NCBI GenBank assembly: GCA_964385175.1
Contig: CAYLNL010000001.1
Coordinates: 124,001-188,000, forward strand
Source: CAYLNL01 sp964385175
GTDB taxonomy: Bacteria; Bacteroidota; Bacteroidia; Flavobacteriales; Flavobacteriaceae
DNA: 64,000 nt
Direction of reading: 5' to 3'
A model generated the notes under the pieces. The model was not told where the DNA came from. It searched no databases and worked only from the letters and a program-made list of their open reading frames with translations. Both the position numbers and the translations under genes were made by a program. The first letter of the stretch is position 1, and each line of letters begins with the position of its first letter. Shown here piece by piece: positions 8,833 through 18,007 of this stretch.

Positions 8833-10281
8833 TTGAGAATTTTAGATAAATATATTTTAACCAGGTTTTTGTTTAATTTCTTCAGTTCTTTTGCCATACT
8901 GATGCTTATCTTTATTTTCCAGTCCATCTGGCTTTTTATAGATGAGTTAGCAGGTAAAGGATTAGATTTTATCATCATCGGGAAATTTTTGTTTTACTAT
9001 GCCCCTAACCTGGTGCCCAATGTGCTCCCCCTCACCGTTTTGCTCGCTTCTATTATGACCTTTGGCGCTTTTGCCGAAAATTATGAGTTCGCCGCCATGA
9101 AATCTGCCGGTATTTCATTGCAACGCGCCATGAGAAGCCTCATTGTGTTTATTCTTTTCCTTAGTGTTGCAACCTTTTATTTCGCCAATAACGTAATTCC
9201 CCAGGCAGAATATAAATCATATAATTTACGCAGAAATATTGCCAAGCTAAAGCCTGCTTTAGCCATTACCGAAGGGGTTTTCAATGATATTGGCAACATG
9301 AACATAAAAGTAGATGAAAAATACGGGGATAACGACCGGTATCTAAAAGGAGTTATCCTCCATAAGAAATCAACCGGCGGCGTTAATAAAACCGTCATAA
9401 AAGCTACCAGCGGCGAATTAGCCAGCAGTGAAAAATCAGATATTCTACAGCTTATCCTGCGAGATGGCGCCTATTATGAGGAAGTAGGCAATGCCGCATT
9501 TCAAAAAACTGAAAATACCTATCCCCATGCCAAAGCCCATTTTGAAATATACAGGATGAATGTAGATTTGCGGGAACTCAATAAATTAAATATGGAAGAA
9601 GATAATATAAGCACTTATAAAATGCTGAATGTAAAAGAGTTAAAATATGCCATAGATTCTATTTCAAAGGGAAATCGGGAAATCATTACAGATTTTGCAA
9701 AAAGCTTATATAACCGCATGGATATAACTTCCGCAGCAAAGACTCCTACTGTAGATTCTTCTCCCGAAATAACCCCTTCGCCTGCAGATCCATACCAGGC
9801 TACCCGCACTATACAGGTGCTGGATGCTGCCATACGAGATGTTACCAGCACTATAACTCTTTTAGAAAGAAGAGAAGAAGAATTTGCTATACGAGATAAG
9901 TTCCTCAACCACCACATTATGGCGTGGCATGGAAAATTTGCACTCGCTTTTGGCTGCATTATCCTCTTTTTTGTGGGCGCTCCTTTAGGAGCCATCATTC
10001 GTAAAGGCGGTATGGGGTTGCCCATGGTGCTTGCCATTATTTTATTTTTAACCTACTATTTCATTGGCATTTTCGCTAAAAACTACGCTGAAAATGGAAG
10101 CATTTCCCCCGTATTGGGTTCCTGGGTTTCCACCTTAATTATGCTCCCGCTGGGGATTATCCTCACCAGGAGAGCTACCGCAGACAAGAACATTTTCAGC
10201 GTGGATAGTTTCACAGAGGCGCTCAAAAACTTTTTTAAGAAAAAAAGACGCGCCAATCAATCCCCCCCCGTTAATTTATAA
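8833..10281 (+). CDS. LptF/LptG (YjgP/YjgQ) family permease
   Basis: This 482-residue inner-membrane protein has the LptF/LptG layout. Three N-terminal helices (about 12-35, 53-80, 98-120) are followed by a large periplasmic beta-jellyroll region and then three C-terminal helices (about 375-450). LptF and LptG couple the LptB2 ATPase to LPS extraction. Which of the two this is cannot be told, as Bacteroidota keep the genes apart. The start is a TTG at 8833, 14 nt after the lolA stop, giving MRILDKYILTRFLFNF, the expected N-terminus. The C-terminus is very basic. It is co-transcribed with ftsK-lolA-ribB. Confidence 0.88.
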   Translation: MRILDKYILTRFLFNFFSSFAILMLIFIFQSIWLFIDELAGKGLDFIIIGKFLFYYAPNLVPNVLPLTVLLASIMTFGAFAENYEFAAMKSAGISLQRAMRSLIVFILFLSVATFYFANNVIPQAEYKSYNLRRNIAKLKPALAITEGVFNDIGNMNIKVDEKYGDNDRYLKGVILHKKSTGGVNKTVIKATSGELASSEKSDILQLILRDGAYYEEVGNAAFQKTENTYPHAKAHFEIYRMNVDLRELNKLNMEEDNISTYKMLNVKELKYAIDSISKGNREIITDFAKSLYNRMDITSAAKTPTVDSSPEITPSPADPYQATRTIQVLDAAIRDVTSTITLLERREEEFAIRDKFLNHHIMAWHGKFALAFGCIILFFVGAPLGAIIRKGGMGLPMVLAIILFLTYYFIGIFAKNYAENGSISPVLGSWVSTLIMLPLGIILTRRATADKNIFSVDSFTEALKNFFKKKRRANQSPPVNL

Positions 10282-10299
10282 TACTAACCCCCAACCTAT

Positions 10300-11415
10300 A
10301 TGCTCCATACAATTGAAGAAGCCATAGACGCTATTAAAAAAGGCGATGTAGTTATTGTGGTAGATGATGAAGACCGCGAAAACGAAGGCGATTTTGTAGT
10401 AGCCGCTGAAAAAATAACCCCCGAAATCATCAATTTTATGGCAACTCATGGGCGCGGTCTCATTTGTGCGCCCCTCACTGAAAAGCGCTGTAAAGAGCTG
10501 GAACTGAACCGAATGGTAGATAGCGATGGCGGACTGATGGAAACCGCATTTACGGTTTCGGTAGATTTGAAGGGAAATGGAGTTACCACGGGTATATCTG
10601 CCCAGGATCGCGCCAAGACTATATGGGCGCTTACCGACTCTAAAACTACCTCGTTGCAGTTAGCCAGGCCCGGGCATATTTTTCCCCTTATCGCCAAAGA
10701 AGGCGGGGTGCTTCGACGCACGGGACATACCGAGGCGGCTATTGATTTTGCCCGGCTGGCAGGCTTTCAACCCGCCGGGGTTATCGTGGAAATTATGAAT
10801 GAGGATGGCTCTATGGCGCGGTTGCCCCAGCTTATAAAAATCGCCGAAAAATTCAACCTCAAAATTGTTTCCATAGAAGATTTGGTGGCCTACCGTATGC
10901 AATATGATAGCCTTATAGAGAAAAAGGAAGATTTTATGATGATGACTCGCTTTGGTGCGTTTCGCCTGAGAGCGTATAGACAAACTACTAATAACCAGGT
11001 TCATATAGCGCTTACCAAAGGAAGCTGGATGAAAGATGAGCCGGTTTTAACCCGTATTAACTCTGCGCTGGTGAACAATGATATTTTAGGAATGCTTACC
11101 CGTAACGCCGATACAAAGCTGGATGATATGTTTAGGCTGATTACCGATGAGGGTAAAGGAGCTATTGTATTTATAAACCAGGAAAACCAGTCGCTAAACC
11201 TGCTCCATCGGCTTTCTGAACTAAAAGCCCTGCAGGCACGGGGCGAGGTAGAAGCCCCTCCCATACAAATGGATGCGAAAGATTTTGGCATTGGGGCACA
11301 AATTCTGCACGACCTTACCATAACCAAAATACGCCTGCTTTCTAATTCTGAACAAACCAAACGCGTTGGAATGATAGGGTATGGGCTGGAGATTATGGAA
11401 TATGTGAGTTATTGA
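10300..11415 (+). CDS. ribB: DHBP synthase RibB with a degenerate GTP cyclohydrolase II-like domain
   Basis: 371 residues. The first ~200 are an intact 3,4-dihydroxy-2-butanone 4-phosphate synthase for riboflavin synthesis: DDEDRENEGDFV at 22-33, THGRGLICAPL near 49-59, GVLRRTGHTEAA near 144-155. The remaining ~165 residues have the RibA fold outline (FRLRAYRQ..., GKGAIVFINQE) but lack the three zinc cysteines. Where GTP cyclohydrolase II has a C-x10-C-x-C cluster there is a stretch with no cysteine (TRINSALVNNDILGML). The C-terminal half is therefore unlikely to hydrolyse GTP. I infer a RibB enzyme with a vestigial or regulatory RibA domain, so another GTP cyclohydrolase II should exist elsewhere. 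Confidence 0.88.
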   Translation: MLHTIEEAIDAIKKGDVVIVVDDEDRENEGDFVVAAEKITPEIINFMATHGRGLICAPLTEKRCKELELNRMVDSDGGLMETAFTVSVDLKGNGVTTGISAQDRAKTIWALTDSKTTSLQLARPGHIFPLIAKEGGVLRRTGHTEAAIDFARLAGFQPAGVIVEIMNEDGSMARLPQLIKIAEKFNLKIVSIEDLVAYRMQYDSLIEKKEDFMMMTRFGAFRLRAYRQTTNNQVHIALTKGSWMKDEPVLTRINSALVNNDILGMLTRNADTKLDDMFRLITDEGKGAIVFINQENQSLNLLHRLSELKALQARGEVEAPPIQMDAKDFGIGAQILHDLTITKIRLLSNSEQTKRVGMIGYGLEIMEYVSY

Positions 11416-11460
11416 AAAATAAGCTATTGAAACAGTATAATTTTTTCAATGGGTTATATG

Positions 11461-11484
11461 ATACATCTCTATAGTTAGATGTGT
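11461..11484. terminator. Possible weak terminator hairpin between ribB and fabI
   Basis: ATACATCT and AGATGTGT form an eight-pair stem (one wobble) around an 8-nt loop in the 94-bp gap between the convergent genes. There is no strong T-run, so this is tentative. Confidence 0.25.
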
Positions 11485-11509
11485 TCCTATATCTTATTTT
11501 CGCCCAAAA

Positions 11510-12325
11510 CTATTCCTTTGCAAATTTTTCCATCGCCTCTAAGGTAACCCCTGTATTAGAAAAGCCCCCGTCGTGGAATAAATTCTGCATCGTTACCTTC
11601 CGTGTAAGGTCAGAAAAAAGTGTAACAGTATAGTCTGCACATTCAGAAGCTGTGGCATTGCCCAACGGAGACATTACTTCGGCATAATTTATAAACGAAT
11701 CAAATCCCTTAACGCCCTTTCCCGCTGTGGTGGGAGTGGGCGATTGGGAAATAGTGTTTACGCGTACTTTTTTCTCCTTCCCAAAGAAATAACCAAAACT
11801 GCGGGCTATAGACTCTAAGTATGCCTTGTTATCTGCCATATCATTGTAATCAGGGAAGGTGCGTTGCGCCGCTATATAGGTAAGCGCCACAACACTGCCC
11901 CATGGATTCATAGCATCGTTTTTATGAAGGGCTTGCATAACCTTGTGGAAAGAAAGCGCCGAAACGTCCCACCCTTTGGTGGTAAACTCATAATTTTGGT
12001 CGGTATAATGTTTCCCCTTACGAACATTTAGCGACATGCCGATGGAGTGAAGCACAAAATCTAATTTACCTCCTAACAGTTCCACCGCTTTTTCTACCAG
12101 TTGTTGCAAGTCTTCTGTACTGGTAGCATCGGCAGGTATAATTTGGGATTTTGTTTTTTCTGCCAGTGCATTTATCTGCCCCATCCGCATGGCAATGGGC
12201 GCATTGGTTAGCACAAATCTTCCACCCTCTTCATATACCCGTTCTGCGGTTTTCCAGGCGATAGAGTTTTCATCTAAAGCGCCAAAAATAATCCCTTTTT
12301 TTCCCTGTAATAAATTATAAGCCAT
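11510..12325 (-). CDS. fabI: Enoyl-[acyl-carrier-protein] reductase FabI
   Basis: This 271-residue short-chain dehydrogenase of the FabI type carries out the last reduction of fatty-acid elongation. The N-terminus GKKGIIFGALDENSIAW has the altered FabI nucleotide-binding loop, and VLHSIGMS follows. The catalytic Y-x6-K occurs as YNDMADNK in the conserved FP-DYN context, with an upstream tyrosine in LTYIAAQR. The C-terminal DGGFSNTG is family-typical. It is the last gene of the bamD-to-fabI minus-strand operon, 8 bp after the TPR gene. Confidence 0.95.
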   Translation of the reverse strand: MAYNLLQGKKGIIFGALDENSIAWKTAERVYEEGGRFVLTNAPIAMRMGQINALAEKTKSQIIPADATSTEDLQQLVEKAVELLGGKLDFVLHSIGMSLNVRKGKHYTDQNYEFTTKGWDVSALSFHKVMQALHKNDAMNPWGSVVALTYIAAQRTFPDYNDMADNKAYLESIARSFGYFFGKEKKVRVNTISQSPTPTTAGKGVKGFDSFINYAEVMSPLGNATASECADYTVTLFSDLTRKVTMQNLFHDGGFSNTGVTLEAMEKFAKE

Positions 12326-12333
12326 AATGTTAG

Positions 12334-12861
12334 TTATTTTTTATTGAAAAGTATTTTTAATTTGTCAAAAATATTCATTTTACCCTTTAGTCTTTTAATA
12401 TTCACATTCATATTTTCCACAAATTTAGGGTTAAATCCTTCTCGTATCGCTTCTTTATAATATTTATAGGCGCCTGGGTAATTTCGTTCCAACTCGCATA
12501 TTCTGCCCTGTTCACTGTAAAAAGACCCTTTATCAATGCCTCGAACCTGTTGCAACGTGCGATTGATGAGCGCTTTGGCTTCCTGGAACCTCTCTGTATC
12601 TACCAATAAATACACATAATTAAGGTAGGAGGCAGGGTAGCTGGGCTCATATTTAATAGCTAATTTAAAATGGTACTCTGCTTTCTCATAACTGTTATAT
12701 TTGCTAGAATATATCCAGCCCAAATGATTGTGTGCCCTTCCATAATCTGGGAATTGCGCTAAAATTTCTTCTAAAATTTCTTTCCCTTCAGCTATATTTC
12801 CTTCCGTGAGGCTTGTATCTGCTTTTATGAAAAGGCTCTCCACGTAACTTAAATTTTCCAT
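12334..12861 (-). CDS. TPR-repeat protein
   Basis: About 175 residues (MENLSYVESLF...) with three to four tetratricopeptide-like helical pairs. Examples are AEGKEILEEILAQFPDYGRAHNHLG, YEKAEYHFKLAIKYEPSYPASY and YPGAYKYYKEAIREGF. No signal peptide is visible, so it is probably cytosolic and acts through protein binding. An upstream in-frame ATG at 12870 would overlap the recN stop; 12861 gives a cleaner start. It sits between recN and fabI in the same operon. Its partner is unknown. Confidence 0.75.
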   Translation of the reverse strand: MENLSYVESLFIKADTSLTEGNIAEGKEILEEILAQFPDYGRAHNHLGWIYSSKYNSYEKAEYHFKLAIKYEPSYPASYLNYVYLLVDTERFQEAKALINRTLQQVRGIDKGSFYSEQGRICELERNYPGAYKYYKEAIREGFNPKFVENMNVNIKRLKGKMNIFDKLKILFNKK

Positions 12862-12869
12862 AGTGCACA

Positions 12870-14534
12870 CTAATTAGTTCGTAATGATAGTAAATCTCTG
12901 GCATGTTCTTTGGCTGATTCTGAAATGTTTTTTCCACTCATCATAGCGGCTATTTCGGCTACCCGTTCCTCGGGGGTTAGCTCTTTTATATGGGTATGCG
13001 TATAAGAGGCGGTTTCTTCTTTATAAACCTTGAAATGAGAAGTTCCTTTAGCCGCTATCTGGGGTAGGTGGGTAATGGTGATAACTTGCATGGTGCGACC
13101 CATGGCTTCCATAATTTCGCCCATTTTATGAGCTATTTCTCCCGACACTCCCGCATCTATCTCATCTAATATAAGAGTGGGTAACTGGCTGTGGCTTGCC
13201 AGGAGCGATTTTACAGAAAGCATAATTCTCGATAGTTCTCCGCCAGAAGCCACTTTGTTGAGTTTTCCGAAGGCTGCCCCTGTGTTTGCAGAAAATAAAA
13301 ACTCCAGCCGGTCTTTGCCATGAGCGTTATAGCTCTCGGTGGGGGTAAGGATGATGTTTAACCGCCCATTTTTTATGCCTAAACCCGACAGGGAGGTCTC
13401 TATATATTTTTTCACGTTTTCAATGCTTTCTGCACGTTTTTTGTGTAATGCAACTGCCAATGAATCTAATTCTTTTTTTAGATGAAGCAATTTTTCCTGT
13501 TGCTCGGCTATAGACAGGTCAATGTTTTCGGCAAAAACAGTTTTTTCCTCCAATTCTTTTCGGCGCTCCAAAAGCTGTGCAATGGTGGCTACCTGGTGTT
13601 TTTTCTGGAGAGTGTAGAGATGTTGCAGTTGTTGAGTTATTTCTTCTAAAAGTAAAGGGTTCGCTTCAGCAGTTTCCTGTAACTGTTCTATTTCGGCAAC
13701 CACATCGTCCAATTCTATATAAATAGAATTGATGCGCTGATGCAAGGTATAGAAAGAATTCCCAAAAGCAGCTAATTTTTGAAATAGCTGGCGCAGTTGG
13801 CTTAACATTGCCAGGATGCCGCCCGGTTCTTCGTTTAACAACTGGAGGGAGGTGATTATTTTTTCTCTTATTTCTTCTGCATGGGTAAGAGTCTGGAGGG
13901 TAGCCTCCCAGTGCTCTTGCATTCCATCCTCTAAAGGGGTTTCGCGGAGTTCTTTCAATAAAAAAGAATAATAATCGTGCTCCTTTTGCGCCTCTTGCTG
14001 AGCCGCCTGTAACTCCTGTAACTTTTTGAGCGTTTGCCGATAATCGTTCAATGTTTTTTTGTACTGGGCCACAATAGGTTGGTTTTGCGCTACGGCATCT
14101 ATGATATTGAATTGAAAATCGTCCTCCCCTAACTGAAGCGTTTCATGTTGAGAATGAATGTCAATGAGCTTTTCCGTCAATAGCGAAAGTACATGTAGCG
14201 TTACAGGGCTATCATTTATAAAAGCCCTCGATTTCCCCCCGGGGAGCAATTCTCGTCTCAGGATGGTAAGGTTATCATAATCAATACCATTTGTTTCAAA
14301 AAAACCAGCAAGGTCATAACCCTCAATGGCAAAAGACGCTTCTATTATACATTTTTTGCCGGCATCTTTCAAAATGCTCAAATCGGCTCGTTTGCCTAAC
14401 AGTAAAGAAAGCGCACCTAACAAAATAGATTTTCCGGCACCAGTTTCGCCTGTAATAATAAGCAATCCCTTCCCCAGCCCAATGTGAATATCATCTATAA
14501 GTGCATAATTTTTTATGGTGAGCGAAGTGAGCAT
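12870..14534 (-). CDS. recN: DNA repair protein RecN
   Basis: This 554-residue SMC-like ATPase acts in double-strand break repair. Walker A is GETGAGKS at residues 29-36 after the family start MLTSLTIKNYALIDDI. Two long coiled-coil arms rich in Q, E, K and L run from about 155 to 370. The signature VASGGELSRIMLSVK near 425 and Walker B TLILDEIDAGVSG near 450 follow, then the H-loop THLPQIAA. The length matches full-size RecN. It is followed without a gap by the TPR gene and preceded by a 59-bp spacer after the DUF4835 gene. Confidence 0.95.
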   Translation of the reverse strand: MLTSLTIKNYALIDDIHIGLGKGLLIITGETGAGKSILLGALSLLLGKRADLSILKDAGKKCIIEASFAIEGYDLAGFFETNGIDYDNLTILRRELLPGGKSRAFINDSPVTLHVLSLLTEKLIDIHSQHETLQLGEDDFQFNIIDAVAQNQPIVAQYKKTLNDYRQTLKKLQELQAAQQEAQKEHDYYSFLLKELRETPLEDGMQEHWEATLQTLTHAEEIREKIITSLQLLNEEPGGILAMLSQLRQLFQKLAAFGNSFYTLHQRINSIYIELDDVVAEIEQLQETAEANPLLLEEITQQLQHLYTLQKKHQVATIAQLLERRKELEEKTVFAENIDLSIAEQQEKLLHLKKELDSLAVALHKKRAESIENVKKYIETSLSGLGIKNGRLNIILTPTESYNAHGKDRLEFLFSANTGAAFGKLNKVASGGELSRIMLSVKSLLASHSQLPTLILDEIDAGVSGEIAHKMGEIMEAMGRTMQVITITHLPQIAAKGTSHFKVYKEETASYTHTHIKELTPEERVAEIAAMMSGKNISESAKEHARDLLSLRTN

Positions 14535-14593
14535 TCCTCGGGTCTTTAATTCTTCAAAGATAGGCAGCTATCTTAAAAAAAGAAAAATTTTTA

Positions 14594-15484
14594 TCACTGT
14601 TTTATCTCGTTCCAGCTATTAGCGTAGAAGGGCGCTACCTTATTCAGCGTATTGATGAGCCCTGGCAGGTCTATTTTAGGCCCGCCCGAAAAAATATTTT
14701 TTAACTCATCTACCTTAGCGTCAAAGAAAAGCTGTAACAATAATGAATTAGGGCGACGGGAAGCGAGTTGCTCCAACGATTTAAGGCTGCGAATAATAGC
14801 AGCTTTGCCTGCTGTGGCATTTGCGGTCATTTGGTCTATTCCCTGCAAATGATAAGTATAAAGAGCGCTTCGGTACTCGCCAAAGGTATTAGAGCGAAGA
14901 TTATCAATCAACTCCCAGCGCGTTCTGTTCCCGTCTGTTTGCCGCCAGCCGGCATGACCGCTTCCTTGCGCCAGGTTTACAATATTTTGAGCCTGTTCAA
15001 AAAACGCATCGCCCCCCTTTAGGGAAAAAGTATCGGCGTCTATCCCCAGCATCACGTAAACATAATAACTAATCACCGCTACCAGGTTAGAATCGAAGGA
15101 ATTGGGGTTGAAAAATAAGGGTTGATATTCCAGGTACTCAAAAGAAAGCTGCTTGTCCTGGTAGTTGAACACTGAAGTTTCATAAGCAGCATCAAAAACA
15201 GGTCGGTTAGATTGTAGTTGCAGGGTACCTGCAAACCGGTCGCCCTCATAGGCGGTTATAGTCAGGAGCATACTACAGGCAATACGCTCATGGGGCAACA
15301 CATTCTTATTTGTCCAGCGGGTTTTATTTATAAAATCATTTAAAGAACGTTCCAGCGTTTTAAAAATCTGCCGGTTAGTCTGGTTCACAAAATCAGCATT
15401 TACCGTTACCAAACAATTTAACTCTTGCGCCCAGAAATAGCCGTGAAAAAGTAAGAAGAGAATGAGAAATGTTTTTTTAAACAT
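14594..15484 (-). CDS. DUF4835 secreted protein
   Basis: A 296-residue protein with a signal peptide (MFKKTFLILFLLFHGYFWAQ, cleavage likely after WAQ) and the DUF4835 layout: ELNCLVTVN, QTNRQIFKTLERSLNDFIN, then FNYQDKQLSFEYLEYQPLFFNP and YYVYVMLGIDADTFSLKGGD. The family is Bacteroidota-specific with no known function. Its constant position between coaBC and recN suggests a general envelope role, which is inference. The start is placed at 15484, eight bases inside the coaBC end, because it gives a perfect signal peptide. A longer reading from 15523 does not. Confidence 0.85.
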   Translation of the reverse strand: MFKKTFLILFLLFHGYFWAQELNCLVTVNADFVNQTNRQIFKTLERSLNDFINKTRWTNKNVLPHERIACSMLLTITAYEGDRFAGTLQLQSNRPVFDAAYETSVFNYQDKQLSFEYLEYQPLFFNPNSFDSNLVAVISYYVYVMLGIDADTFSLKGGDAFFEQAQNIVNLAQGSGHAGWRQTDGNRTRWELIDNLRSNTFGEYRSALYTYHLQGIDQMTANATAGKAAIIRSLKSLEQLASRRPNSLLLQLFFDAKVDELKNIFSGGPKIDLPGLINTLNKVAPFYANSWNEIKQ

Positions 15485-16694
15485 GGAATTGTTCCAGGAT
15501 TTCGTGAAAAATATCTGCGGCAACCGCTTCTTTTAATTTTAATGGAAAGGATGTACTAACGCCGTTTTTATTTATAAAGGTAATTTTATTGGTGGCTTTC
15601 CCAAAACCCGCTCCCTCATCATTTAATGAATTCAGTACAATAGCATCCAGGTTTTTCCGTATCAGTTTTTGTTGTGCGTTTTCCAACTCATTATCAGTTT
15701 CTAAAGCAAACCCTACCAGGAACTGATGCTTTTTTTCTTCTCCCAGCGAAGCGAGAATATCTTTGGTAGGCTCTAACTCTATATATAACGGAGCATCTTG
15801 TTTTTTTATTTTTCGGTCGTTTCGGTTTTTGGGACGGTAATCTGCAACGGCAGCCGACAGAATGGCAATGTCTGTAGCTGCAAAGTACCGGTGTACAGCT
15901 TCATACATTTCCTGGGCGGTTTTTACCCGTATTGTGTGTATAAGCACATGTTCTACACCCAGGTGGGTAGGCCCCGTGATGAGGGTTACCTGTGCGCCCA
16001 GGCGCGCAGCCTCGTGCGCAAGTGCAAAACCCATCTTGCCCGAAGCGTAGTTTCCTATATAGCGCACCGGGTCAATAGGCTCATACGTGGGGCCGGCGGT
16101 AATAAGCACCTTTTTGTCCTTTAAAGGAAGTTTACCAAGTATATCATTTTCTAAAAAGGCTATAATATCTTCTGGTTCTGCCATTCTACCTTCACCTACC
16201 AGCCCGCTTGCCAACTCGCCATACCCGGCCGGGATAATGTTGACGCCACTATTTTTAAGAGTTTCCAGCGCATTTTTTGTAGCAGTATGCCGGTACATGT
16301 CCAAATCCATAGCCGGCGCTGCATATACCGGGCATTTAGCAGAAAGATATATAGCCAGCAGCAGGTTATCGCAAGCCCCATTCGCCATTTTAGAAAGAGT
16401 GTTGGCGGTGGCCGGGGCAATAACCATCATATCTGCCCAAAGCGCCAAATCTACATGATTATTCCATACAGGGTTTACATCTTCTTCCCCAGGGTTGGTA
16501 AAAGAAGAAAAAACAGGATTTTTAGAAAGGGTAGCTAATGTGAGCGGGGTCACAAAATCTTTTGCAGAATCTGTCATAACCACTTTCACAGAAGCGCCAC
16601 ATTTTATAAAAAACCGCACTAAATAAGCGGTTTTATAAGCGGCGATTCCCCCGGTAATGCCCAACACTATCTTCTTGCCGCTCAGTACAGACAT
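15477..16694 (-). CDS. coaBC: Bifunctional CoaBC (phosphopantothenoylcysteine decarboxylase/synthetase)
   Basis: 405 residues covering two steps of coenzyme A synthesis. The N-terminal CoaC flavoprotein half shows GGIAAYKT at 14-21, the catalytic histidine region WNNHVDLALWAD, PATANTLSKMANG and the PAMDLDMY motif. The C-terminal CoaB half shows TAGPTYEPIDPVRYIGN..SGKMG, AAVADYRPK and FALETDN. Both active sites look intact. It lies 6 bp after rpoZ and overlaps the DUF4835 gene by 8 bp. Confidence 0.95.
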   Translation of the reverse strand: MSVLSGKKIVLGITGGIAAYKTAYLVRFFIKCGASVKVVMTDSAKDFVTPLTLATLSKNPVFSSFTNPGEEDVNPVWNNHVDLALWADMMVIAPATANTLSKMANGACDNLLLAIYLSAKCPVYAAPAMDLDMYRHTATKNALETLKNSGVNIIPAGYGELASGLVGEGRMAEPEDIIAFLENDILGKLPLKDKKVLITAGPTYEPIDPVRYIGNYASGKMGFALAHEAARLGAQVTLITGPTHLGVEHVLIHTIRVKTAQEMYEAVHRYFAATDIAILSAAVADYRPKNRNDRKIKKQDAPLYIELEPTKDILASLGEEKKHQFLVGFALETDNELENAQQKLIRKNLDAIVLNSLNDEGAGFGKATNKITFINKNGVSTSFPLKLKEAVAADIFHEILEQFHV

Positions 16695-16700
16695 AGCAAT

Positions 16701-17024
16701 TTATTCTGTTTCGGTGCTACGGTAGTATATTTTGCCGTCTAACCACTCTTGTATAGCTATGGCATGAGGTTTAGGAAGTCGCTCGTAATATCTGGAAACC
16801 TCTATTTGTTCTTTATTTTCAAAGACTTCTTCCAACGTTTCGGTATTAGTAGCAAACTCTTCCAGTTTCTCCAAAAGCTCCCGTTTCATGTCGCTGTTAA
16901 TTTGTGCGGCTCTCTTAGCTACTATCACTAAGGCTTCATACAAATTCCCGGTAGGGGTTGCAAATTTATTACGGTCAACAGTTACGGTAGAAACCGGGGC
17001 GTCAATTTTTTTCCATTCAGTCAT
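16701..17024 (-). CDS. rpoZ: DNA-directed RNA polymerase omega subunit (Rpb6 family)
   Basis: A 107-residue protein matching the Bacteroidota form of RNA polymerase omega. The conserved helix is NLYEALVIVAKRAAQIN near 27-43, equivalent to the core RpoZ/Rpb6 helix contacting beta'. The C-terminal part (ERLPKPHAIAIQEWLDGKIYYR) is the lineage-specific extension. It sits between bamD and coaBC, the usual order in the phylum. It is divergent from the E. coli protein but not broken. Confidence 0.85.
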   Translation of the reverse strand: MTEWKKIDAPVSTVTVDRNKFATPTGNLYEALVIVAKRAAQINSDMKRELLEKLEEFATNTETLEEVFENKEQIEVSRYYERLPKPHAIAIQEWLDGKIYYRSTETE

Positions 17025-17036
17025 ACAATCAAAAAT

Positions 17037-17834
17037 TTAATTTATAGTACTAATTTTTTTAAGTTCATCTTCTATATCTTTCAACATTTTATCCGCCCGC
17101 TCTTTGTAGGGAGAGTTAGGATAGTATTTTTTAAATGAATAATATACTGTTTTAGCAACATTGAGACGTTCTTCTAATTTAGATGCAATGGAGTTCATAG
17201 CTAATTGGTAAGAAGCATCTAACTTGTAAAAAAGCGCCTCTTCCCGGTAAGGAGTTCCGGGGTGATTGGACATAAAATTATCTAACGCCTCTATAGCCGA
17301 TTTATAGTCTTGTAAGGTGAGATATTGTTTTGCTATCTCAAAATCTTTTTTCTCCAGTTTCACCTGCAATTCCTTCATCATGGCGTTGGCTTTAGACAGG
17401 TATGCAGAGGTGGGATGATTGTTTATGAAAGCCTGGAGTTTTTCAATAGCAATGTAGGTTTCTTTCTGGTCAACGCTATATTTGGGCGCTAACTTATAGT
17501 AGCTATCTGCCTCTAAGAAGGCGGCTTCTTCAGCTTTTTCGCTATTTGGATACGATTTTCCAAAACGCTCAAACTGGTAGGCTGCGAGATAATAATCTTT
17601 CATCTTATAATAGCTATCTGCATAGAAAAAAACAACCCGTTCTCCCTGTGGTTTACCTATGTATTCAGGAACTATCTGCTCAAAAAGATGGTTCGCCCGT
17701 TTATAATCCCCTTCCTTATAAAACTGCTCTGCCAGGTCATATTTTACCTTACTATCCTCGCTTTTCAGCGCTTTCTGGTACTGGCTGCAAGAGGTTATAA
17801 TGCCAACTAAAAAAAGAAACCAACTAAAACGCAT
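17037..17834 (-). CDS. bamD: Outer-membrane assembly lipoprotein BamD
   Basis: About 265 residues, beginning MRFSWFLFLVGIITSC. The lipobox IITSC puts the lipidated cysteine at residue 16. The body is a chain of TPR-like helical hairpins (FYKEGDYKRANHLFEQIVPEY, YYLAAYQFERFGKSYPNSEKAEEAAF, YPNSPYKERADKMLKDIEDEL), the BamD/YfiO layout. It should sit on the inner face of the outer membrane in the BAM complex. The start at 17834 is preferred to one 30 bases upstream because only it gives a clean lipoprotein signal. It is the first gene of the seven-gene operon. Confidence 0.92.
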   Translation of the reverse strand: MRFSWFLFLVGIITSCSQYQKALKSEDSKVKYDLAEQFYKEGDYKRANHLFEQIVPEYIGKPQGERVVFFYADSYYKMKDYYLAAYQFERFGKSYPNSEKAEEAAFLEADSYYKLAPKYSVDQKETYIAIEKLQAFINNHPTSAYLSKANAMMKELQVKLEKKDFEIAKQYLTLQDYKSAIEALDNFMSNHPGTPYREEALFYKLDASYQLAMNSIASKLEERLNVAKTVYYSFKKYYPNSPYKERADKMLKDIEDELKKISTIN

Positions 17835-17851
17835 GGGTGTACAAATTGTGG

Positions 17852-17885
17852 CAAAAGTACTCAATTATTTTATATTGCAAAAATA
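17852..17885 (-). promoter_or_regulatory. Promoter of the bamD-fabI operon
   Basis: On the minus strand a TTTTTG (17878-17883) is followed after 18 bp by TACTTTTG (17852-17859), a textbook Bacteroidota -33/-7 pair 17 nt before the bamD start. The upstream box is itself part of a second TATTTTTG (17878-17885), so two start sites are possible. Confidence 0.7.
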
Positions 17886-18007
17886 AGCCCTCATCTTAGA
17901 GATACGCTGGGTGCATGGGAGGCTCTAATATTCCAAAATCTTTTGTAGCTTGCGCTAAAATTGCAATCTTTTCTACGAAAGGGATATATGCTTTATTGTT
18001 TTAAAGA

